From Plazaster borealis (Eukaryota; Echinodermata; Asteroidea; Forcipulatida; Labidiasteridae), in the NCBI GenBank assembly GCA_021014325.1, contig CM037463.1, forward strand, positions 6,517,001 through 6,581,000: DNA of 64,000 nt, in the 5' to 3' direction. The notes under the pieces were generated by a model. It was given only the letters and a program-made list of their open reading frames with translations. It had not been told where the DNA came from and did no database searches. The translations under genes and the position numbers were made by a program. Shown one piece after another: positions 23,500 to 64,000 of the stretch. The first letter of the stretch is position 1. Each line of letters starts with the position of its first letter.

Positions 23500-26192
23500 C
23501 ACAGTGGGCCAGAATGGAGTCAAAGTGCGCCAAAATTATATTTCAACATATTTGTGATGAAAATTTGACTGTAAGGGGTTTTCGGATCCGTAGAATTCAA
23601 TGGTCATGTTTTTAAATGTCTATGACGTCATCATAGTCCTAAGTCGTGATTGGTCGGCGGTAGTTTTATTATAATTACATATGCGTAGGTCAAGTGCATG
23701 CAATTTTTTTTTTTAATTTTTTTGTCTAACCTAGGCAAAAGAAAAAATCTGTGAACAAAATTGTTGAGATGCAAAGTGTGTTTTCATGAAGCAAAACAGA
23801 ATTGACGGTCATTGTACTTACTGCTTATGACGAATCTATGTCTGAAGCATCACTGTGCTCTGTGTCACTGTCAGGGGTGTCATGGTCCGAGCCTTTAAGC
23901 ATATCTTTGACTTCACATGGAAGAGGTCTTGATTGTCGTGTCGTCATTGATCTGCTGCTGATGACAATGTCACCTGTCACCATGAGGCGATGAAATACAT
24001 CGCTCATAGTGTCCACTCTGGATGTTTTTCGTGCATGCCTCAGCCTGAATAACTTCTTATCTTTATTTCTGGCTTCTTGAGCTTCCTCACTCATCATTCC
24101 AATGAAGCACAGAAGATGACAATATGCCAGCCCCATGAATGAGCAGAACGTGAACACTGGCATTATATACCAAGGGTATAGTTCAATTTGTAGCTTAGCT
24201 GTCTCTGTGCAATACGCACCAAATTTGACGGGGTCCAAGGGAAGTTTGCATGAGAGGGCGACAAGAACCATGTGCAGCCTGTGGATGAGGTTTACATTGA
24301 GTCCACAAATTACCGCAAACGTGTTCTCTGCCTGGAATGCTCTTCGTGCAGTGTTTCCATCGTTTGTGTTGCCAGCTCCTTGCTTTGGCTCATCGACTTT
24401 AAGTCCAAGTTCAGATTTGAAACCATCATGAATTTCTTTCTTTCTGCTTGCAAGCAATGCCTTATCAGATTCAGACTGCACACGCCACTTTAGAATGGGA
24501 AGTCGATATGCAATATGAATAAGCATCTCAAAATATCTAATCCATTTATGGAGTGGTGATAGTCCGTACTCGTATCTCTCTTTAACTGAGCAAAGTACCG
24601 GTAGCTCTGTTAGGTTATTAAATTGATTAGGCGTTGCCCCACAAATATAACATCTCATAGAGGATTTGGTTGAAGTCAAAGCATTTATTAACTTTTGGTC
24701 CACCATGGTGAGGTGCAAATCATACTTTACTTGCATGTCCGTTTGTCTGTTTTGATCCTCTTCCAGCTCGTACCCTATTTCTAGAGTTACACTAATAGGT
24801 TGGAGCTTCTTTATTTCCTCATTTATGCAACGACATTCCTCTTGGCTCAACTCAGTAGTTTCCTTTTTAAACTGTAGGTGGATGGGCCGGCAGAATCGGG
24901 TGGAAGAAGGAACAGGGTTCTGCCATAAAATCTGATCCTTGGTCTTTAATTGTAGTGGCACAAGGGTAGTACAAAACATACTGGCATCTGATTTATCAAC
25001 AGAGGAAAATTGTTGTTTATACTCGCTGTGTCCTGATGCTCCGTCAAAGCCCCACTTGCACACCAAATCACATGATAATTGTGCACCTTTCTCAAGACCC
25101 TCGACAACTTCAGTAATTGCCTCTTTTTGTTCCTGGATGATTCTAAGTGCGGTGTGATCAAGGAGACTCTGCAAAGGCACTTGTGCTGAATCCTCCGTGA
25201 TTAAAATATCATTTGGGTTGCACTTCTTTTTGGCTTCTCTAACTTCGTTGTAGGATGGATATATGTTCGCATTTTTTCGTTTGGCTGCAGACCGTACCGT
25301 TTGGTAAGATTGTTTGGTCATTCCAGTTTCTACCATCAATGATAAGGCCTCATCCGTTGAGAAATTCTCTTGCTTCTTGGGTGGCTGAGAAATGAGCTTT
25401 CTCATCTTGGCTGGTTTTGACGGAGACATCATTGCAAATTGCAGAACATACTTAAGGTCGCGATTCTTTCCATATGTACCCTGTGATGCTGCAAAAAGAA
25501 GTTCAACTGGCTCTTTCTGAGTGAGAAGTTCACTTGCTTTTCTTTGTCGTGATCTGTTCGAAAGGGATTGCCAGTCTTTTGGGGGACGTCCTGCAATGGA
25601 TTGCTGTTGTGATGTACCCGGGACTGATTGAGCACAAGGATCGTTAATTGTAGCACTCTGCATCAACACATGCTCAAAGTCACTCTGAATTTTTGCTCAA
25701 AAAGTTTGTTACAGTACGCTGACTTCTGTTCCACCTTTCTTTCACTCGATAGAGAAATACCCTAACAGTTCCGATAATCTGCTGTTTGAGGTCATCAGAA
25801 ACATCCGACGTATCAATACCATTAGATTGGCAAACACAATCGAGGAATTTATTGCAAGACGCTTTTATATTAGAGATCAAACCAGAAGATTGTACAAGTT
25901 CAAACAAGTGCTTTCGGGATATATCTGAGGATGCCATTCTGATGCTTGCTGAAAAGATTTCTAGAACTTACTATTGATCGAGGAAGCACTGCCGTTGACC
26001 AAAAAACGGTAGTTTAAACTAATGGCAGTCACATGAAGGATTAAAGATAACACGCGTATTGGGTTTCAAGGCGCGTGTTGACAATTATTAAGCCGGTGTA
26101 AGCCGGTGTAGGCGCTCATAAATCAGAATATATCTTACAATCGGGCACAAACGGGCAGCTAATTTTGGCACCAAAGTGAAGAGGTGACTGTG
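23500..26192 (-). mobile_element. candidate Transib/RAG1-type transposon with RSS-like ends
   Basis: It brackets the RAG1-like pseudogene. The left end is CACAGTG (23500-23506), a 23 bp spacer, then CCAAAATTA (23530-23538). The right end, read inward on the minus strand, is CACAGTC (26192-26186), a 17 bp spacer, then CCAAAATTA (26168-26160). Transib elements are known for CAC-starting termini related to the V(D)J recombination signal heptamer. No clear 5 bp target duplication is visible (CGATG on the left, GGGAT on the right), so the exact ends are provisional. Confidence 0.55.
23825..25937 (-). pseudogene. RAG1/Transib-type transposase, frameshifted
   Basis: A DDE recombinase of the RAG1/Transib lineage. 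The N-terminal frame is 25937-25680 (85 codons, ..RWNRSQRTVTNFLSK..). A single frame change near 25680-25690 leads to the main frame 25669-23825 (614 codons). Motifs in the main frame: KWGFDGASGHSEYKQ with the first acidic residue D209 (RAG1 ESCDG region); SSTRFCRPIHLQF (RAG1 NSELCCKPLCLML); LTMVDQKLINAL; CYICGAT (340-346; RAG1 CTLCDAT zinc ligands); SPLHKWIRYFEMLIH; GNTNDGNTARRAF (433-445); SEEAQEARNK with E532, equivalent to the RAG1 catalytic Glu. The HxxxxH zinc segment is displaced by two compensating frameshifts (24100-24157). No RAG2-like kelch gene is nearby. The position of the second catalytic Asp is uncertain. Confidence 0.82.
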
Positions 26193-28389
26193 GGGATCAA
26201 GCCAGTATAAAAATTAAGGCGGGAATTTACGGGAATGTAAACTTCTTCTTACTTTATAAAAAAAAACATGTTTTTAACATTTTTTTGACAATTTCTAACC
26301 TCCCTTGTAGTCAGATTCAAATTATAATAGTTTGAAAACCCGATATTGTTAAAGTATAACTTGTGGAAAGTAGATAAACCAATTTTCAGGTAAATAATTG
26401 TTTTCTAAAATATCGTTATTTTGTGTTAAACAGATGTACCCAATTTTCACTTTTTAGCCTGATTTAGGAACTTTTTTGTGTTCATAAAATGAGGAAAAAT
26501 ACTGAAGAATTTTTCCAAAGAGAAAGTAAAAAACTTCAAAACTTCAAAACCTGTAACAAAAAGTGGTTCTCTTTGTTCAAGCGCCTTGAGCACCTTATTG
26601 GTGAATACGTGAGCTGTATAACACAAATATTTCAGGCAAAGATTCCTGCTATATTTTAAAGTTCCTTTGGTCAACCGACAGCCGAGTTCTTCTTGCATTG
26701 ACTGTTAATTATGTGACAAACACTTTTGTTCGATGGAATTGTGGAACATTCTTACACCGCAAATTATGTTTTATAAGTGAAAACCTTTGCTAAGGCCAAG
26801 GAGTGCGTATTTGGCTCAGATATCCTGGCCAGATATCAAGTAATACTTTTCACCGACCGCAATTTCACATAATAAAAAGTAATTCAACGAGTTTGCAGGG
26901 AGCAATGAGGAATATTGTTCTTGGTTAAATCAACCCTGTTGATATACATGGTTTCTCCCTGCGAAATTATTGTCGGTAAATCTTTGATTCACACGTGTGC
27001 GTGTGCTGAACGCCCAAATGTTTGTGATAGCATCCGGCTCCAACGCTGGCCTACGTTTGCGTGTAATTTAACAAAGAATGACCCATTTCAGCATTCAAAA
27101 GCATTTCTTATGACAGAATCTTTGACAGAAAAGCCAATTATTAAAATTTACTTGTGCATAAGTCATCACAGAAAAACTAGCTCAATACAACTTCTGCAGG
27201 TTCTGATAATCAGTGGAGCCAGTTTGTGTGCAGTGGGCGTGGCTTACAGTATAATTACGTCACACTTACGAACAGGATAGGGCCGCAAGTACAAACTTTG
27301 AAGATGTTGCCCACATTATTTATTTGATACTTTCGGCCAGCTAAATCAGACCTATATCATTGATTATGTTATGAGCACGTTCGGTTTTAAAACTGATCGT
27401 TTATGAAAAGAAAACAAATTCATCTATCATTGTAATTTAGGTGGACATAACTTTCAGGAAACACGTTGTTCGTATCAGTTTTATTAACCAGAAGGCCTTT
27501 ATGAATTGTGTGTATTTGTGTTGTTTGTGATTTTGATTCGTTTTATGTATAGGCTAGGCCTTCACTACCTTTACCATCCCCCCCCCCCCCCGGCTGGCTG
27601 GTTAGTTTGTTCCCGGAAAGTAATCCCTCCCTATAAAATATAATAACAATATATAATGTTAAATTAATAAACTTAACCACATTACATAAAAGAAAATAAT
27701 GACGCTGTTGTAATTTGCATTGTTGGTGAGACATTCTTGGAAGGAAGACAAAATCTTAATTTTGCACCCTGAAATATAACCCGAAGAATGAAAACAACGG
27801 TATTGATAGAGCGGTATAAGAAGGCCACATTATAACTCTTCCTAAATTCCTTGAATAATAATAATAATATTTATATATATGTGGATCCAAAGCTAAGGCC
27901 ATATCCCCTACTACATGTAGTTTTATATGTATATTATAAAACTATAGGGGAGATGGCCTTAGCTTTCGATCCAGACGTCGGAGGCATAAACAAGCACAAA
28001 CAAAACATTTCCACTTATAGAAATAAGAGGAGCAAAGGATTATGAGAAAGCATCCAGAAAAAGCGGGGAAATAATAACCAATCAAAGTTATTAATTTACA
28101 ATAATAACATATAACAGGCCACCACCGCTCTCCTTCCCAAACTCGGTTTCAGTTAGAACACGTTCACCCACTACTTAGAAGAAAGTAGCACCCCCTCCAG
28201 ACCCCTTCACCCGCAACCAAACATTAAAACCACCATCTCCCTTTACCAAGAGGTACTCTCGGAACATAAGTTAGAAGGAAATCTCTTGTTATGAAAAGTA
28301 AGTAGATTCTGAAAAGGTATACACAATACCCCGCTTATACCCCCCCCCCCCCGTCCATCCCCCATTTTCGTTTGAGCAAGGCTTGTTTA
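26193..28389. other. intergenic, small repeats only
   Basis: Contains a SINE 3' tail (26572-26632: GCGCCTTGAGCACC, GTGAATACGTGAGC), a C-run (27579-27590), a long hairpin (27883-27972) and a second C-run near 28340. No exon of a known family is recognised. Confidence 0.5.
27883..27972. repeat. long hairpin (inverted repeat)
   Basis: GGATCCAAAGCTAAGGCCAT on the left pairs with ATGGCCTTAGCTTTCGATCC on the right (27953-27972). The match continues inward through ATCCCCTA/TAGGGGA and TAGTTTTATA/TATAAAACTA. About 38 bp of stem surround a short AT-rich loop. It is probably a tiny palindromic MITE relic. Confidence 0.7.
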
Positions 28390-28751
28390 TTAAAGGAACT
28401 GAACACGTTTGGAAATTGTCAAAGACCAGTGTTCTCAATTGGTGTATCCCAACATAAGCATAAAATAACAAGCCTGTGAAAATGTGGGCTCAATTGGTCA
28501 TCGAAGTTGCAAGAAAGTTATGAAAGAAAAAACACCCTTGTACAAATTGTTGTGCTTTCAGATAGGAACAAAAACTTCTTGCAAGAAGTTTTTATTATTT
28601 AAGTGAGAAAATATCTCTTTTTCAAAAACTACGTTACTTCAGAGGGAGTCGTTTCCTACAATGATCAACAGCTCTCCGTTGCTTGTTACCAAGTAAGTTT
28701 TTATGCTAATATTTGTTTTGAGTCATTACCAAACGTGTACGATACCTTTAA
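28390..28751. mobile_element. TTAA-ended MITE, copy 1
   Basis: Begins TTAAAGGAACTGAACACGTT and ends ACCAAACGTGTACGATACCT then TTAA. Shared interior landmarks are TTGTCAAAGACCAGTGTTCT, GGTGTATCCCAACAT, GAAAAAACACCCTTG and CAACAGCTCTCCGTTGCTTG. Related copies are at 44554-44913 and 54453-54822. Non-coding, abundant-family appearance. Confidence 0.75.
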
Positions 28752-30383
28752 CTCACACACTGCATCGTGACGAGGGTTGTTAGATAGTGAGCATAGTGAA
28801 AAGGGTGCATTATTTTGTTTTGCATATTCCATTAAACAACAATACCCCACCCTTGGATGACAAAAGCATTACCTCAAGATGATCAAACAGATGACATGAT
28901 AATGTAAAGTGGTCGGCTGTACAACTGGATCCTTCCTCAAAAAAACAAAACACGGCCATGAAATTAGCGATGTCTAAATAACGAACTGTTTTAGCACGAC
29001 CTAAATAAGATACTGCCGTGTGTTTACACAGCAACCCTGGACGAAAATTGAGTTTGTGTCTTCTCTTTGTGTTCGTATTTTCAGGTCTGACAAAGAGAAA
29101 GAAAATTATGACTAGCTGTAATCTATCTTCTTTCTGTCTTCCTTTCGCTAAGGTTTGTTTACTTTTAATAAATTTGCTCTTGAATAATAAAGGGTTTTGT
29201 TTTATAACAAGTGGATTTCAAAGAAACTGTATTCATCAGAACTCTGGTCGTGGTACGCTCAAGGTTGGCGTTGTTCTGGTAAGCTTATGTTACAGTTGGA
29301 AAGTAAGTCATATACAATAATTCTAATTTATTTTTAAACATTTATATATAAGTTGCAAGGCTAGGTTGAGGGACTTGCCCGTGTTTTGGGGGCATGCTGT
29401 GCTGGAAGCACCAGTACTCACTTTATTTCTTTTGTTTATTTACTTATTCTTCAAAGAGTTAAGCCCCATCTCTCTCATGGAAACGCTGTTTGATCAACAT
29501 TAATTAAGTCGGTTGTTTGATCAACATTAATTAAGTCGGTAATAAAAGTTATCAGCACTGAATGCTTGTTTTCAATGACTGATACTTCTTAAAATTGACT
29601 TAATTAAGAATACATGAACTTATTTTAATGTGTTGCATCGTATGAAAATATAATTAAGGGGCAGAGATGTAGGTCGTAGAGCTCAGAGAAATTGAAGAAA
29701 ATTTCAGTTTACTTTGTGTGATATGCTGATGTACTGCTAACAAAAAAGTACATACTCACTTTTTCCTTGAGCAAAAACAAATTATGGGTCTAAAGAATGG
29801 CTTAAGGGTGTAGAGGTGTTACTTTCACGTGAATTACAGTGCAAGGCCCTTTACCATAAGTATAATTGAGTAACAATTCAAAGAACATTTCACAAATAAA
29901 TCTTAGCTTGACCTTTTACTCTCAGCTTGCACACCAAACTTTCCCGACTATCTGACTGATTTTTCAATCCCGGTTTACTATACTATTATTTTGTTTATTT
30001 CTTTGACAATGACTTGTCGACAGATGATGAAGACTTTCAAATCAACGCATCGCTGCCCTTTTAATCACTCAGCAATTTAAATCGTTGTGAAAGAATCCTA
30101 CCTCCCTTCGTTTTTAACACTCCTCTTTTCATTGTGTCATTTTATTTCTCCAGAGACGACTCAGAGGGACGTCAATTGAACTGATCTAATTATATCAAGG
30201 GAGTATTTCACCCAAGATTTCGTTCATTTTTCGATAAAAAATATCGTGTTGTTGTCACTGAAAACAATCCTCAAGGTTTCCTGGGATTATTGTGGCTTGT
30301 ATTTATTGGTGAGCTAAAAGCATCATAACAGAAAAAAACGCTTTGGCGGATACAATCAAGTATAACAAAGACTGTTGGATTGG
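28752..30383. other. intergenic upstream of the guanylyl cyclase
   Basis: No recognised exon. A 26 bp tandem duplication (GTTTGATCAACATTAATTAAGTCG, twice) lies at about 29488-29539. The segment includes the likely upstream promoter region of the next gene. Confidence 0.45.
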
Positions 30384-30391
30384 TATATAAG
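30384..30391 (+). promoter_or_regulatory. candidate TATA box
   Basis: TATATAAG lies about 140 bp before the ATG at 30533 on the same strand, so a transcription start near 30415 and a 5' untranslated leader of about 115 bases are plausible. Based on sequence match and position only. Confidence 0.4.
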
Positions 30392-30532
30392 CTCATGTAT
30401 ATCACAGCCACCGTAGAATTCTTCTCTCCTATCGTGTGCTCTTGTGCTGTGCCGACAGCTTTTCCATAAAGCGGCAACCGGATGGATTAAATCAAAAGTC
30501 TAGCACTGCAAATTGGTCTTTGAAAGATTAGC

Positions 30533-62821
<32,289 letters not shown>

Positions 62822-64000
62822 GTACGCCAAAGGCCTCTTTATAATCGTATATTTTGTATAAATCCACAATCCTTTACAAGTATTTTTTCACAATATTACT
62901 GTGACAATACTGTGACTACAGATCCCATTAAGAGAAAACTAAAGAACACATTTTATGGGTATTAAAAAGAAAAAACAAACCAACAAAAATGGTCAGTATT
63001 TCATTACCTCGAAATACAATTTCGTTCCAAAGAAAACAAATTCTTTCCTTCGAAATGATGTGCCGTCCCCTCGCAATAATATGTCGTTCCTTCAAAACCT
63101 ATTTGTTTCAATCGAAATTTTATTTCGTCCCCTTGAAATAATATTTTGACAGAACGCCAATAATATTTTGAGGGAACAAAATAAATTATTTCGCTGGAAC
63201 AAACTATTTCGAGAGGACATATATTGATTAATTCGTTTCGCCGAGAGAAAGACATCATTTAGCTGGTAGTCCTTCATATGAAAATTGGTTTTTTTTCTGG
63301 ATATTATGAAACCTATGACTTTAGAGTATTTTTTCAGAATTATCTTAATCAGGTTGTATTTTATTGGTTCTCCTAATCAAAATAATACCAATGCCACGCA
63401 TAATATTTGTGTAGCTGTCCCCGAGATCGGATTGAGTTTAAGCAATAAAACAAAGTTAAACAGATGTTCTCACTGAAGTGTCTGGATTTATCATTTATTT
63501 TAGAATGTCAGGGTTCAGTCGCAGAGGTTATTTGTATGATACTCCTGTCAATCCTTCCTATATCTCACTCCGTGAAAACCTTTAAAATAGAACAAGAATA
63601 CAACAATAAACTCTTAGGTAATAAAGCTTAACAAATGAGCAACATTTACCAATAGACACTACACATGTACCAACTGGAACATGTCTGACCCTTGACCTAG
63701 ATTCATACGACAGCGACCTACATGTACATGACCTAATTTCCATTAGTCATAACCTTAAACAATCAAGTCAATAAAGAACTCTCCTTTGAATGATTAACTT
63801 CTACTCAGTAGACAGATTTCCTTAAGAGTATAACGTTGGCAACATTTAAAGTCTTGAATGTCTGTAACCAGGGTGGCCTAACGTTGTTTACGATTCGCAC
63901 ATGAAAATGTGGTTTCATAGCAATTTATTTAACTGCAATTTTACCGCAAAAGTACTCTTTAAATAAACCTTTCATCAAATACATAATGACAAGCGAAATA
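62822..64000 (+). other. intron 21 of the guanylyl cyclase, running off the window
   Basis: Starts with GTACGC after exon 21. The expected tail exon (GKGK...T.WL) is not found. Contains a patch of TTCGTTCC/GGAACAAA-type repeats (62990-63260). Nothing else recognised. Confidence 0.6.

Noticed and set aside
23825..26700. RAG2-like partner gene next to the RAG1-like frame
   Set aside because: Looked on both strands for kelch-type or PHD motifs from about 22000 to 27500; none found. The short reverse frame at 26447-26698 overlaps a SINE tail.

Overview
This is animal nuclear DNA: spliced genes with long introns, (TTAGGG)n repeats, tRNA-derived SINEs, MITEs, and piggyBac, DIRS and RAG1/Transib-type elements. 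A natriuretic-peptide/speract-type receptor guanylyl cyclase, and dispersed repeats I recognise from sea star and sea urchin DNA, suggest an echinoderm, perhaps an asteroid. That assignment is inference.

Layout. 1-70 is a TTAGGG tract whose orientation does not fit a left chromosome end. 71-9710 and 14173-15890 are one satellite (unit about 150-185 bp) in which each unit carries a tRNA-like block with Pol III A- and B-box matches on the minus strand. A nearly intact piggyBac element (9715-14172) split this satellite, and it contains a nested inverted-repeat element (12319-13561). A second tandem array with a different tRNA T-arm-like motif fills 15889-16770. A decayed DIRS retroelement (16785-18622) abuts a decayed receptor guanylyl cyclase paralogue (three exons, 18647-21274). 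A RAG1/Transib-type transposase pseudogene on the minus strand lies at 23825-25937, inside a candidate element (23500-26192) whose ends begin with a CACAGTG-like heptamer.

The main gene is a receptor guanylyl cyclase on the plus strand. I reconstruct 21 coding exons between 30533 and 62821, with consistent reading phase at every junction: signal peptide, ligand-binding ectodomain, one transmembrane helix, kinase-homology domain, signalling helix and cyclase domain with its metal- and guanine-binding residues. About 1021 codons are inside the window; the last exon lies beyond 64000. Its introns hold MITEs, SINEs, micro- and minisatellites, a tandem pseudo-copy of one catalytic exon, and pieces of an unrelated gene in intron 1.

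How it fits together: the only clearly functional host gene is the guanylyl cyclase. The decayed paralogue about 10 kb upstream, on the same strand and with identical exon lengths, indicates an old tandem receptor cluster whose proximal copy was destroyed next to subtelomere-like, transposon-rich sequence. Most ORFs in the first 16 kb are chance translations of the satellite and are not annotated as genes.
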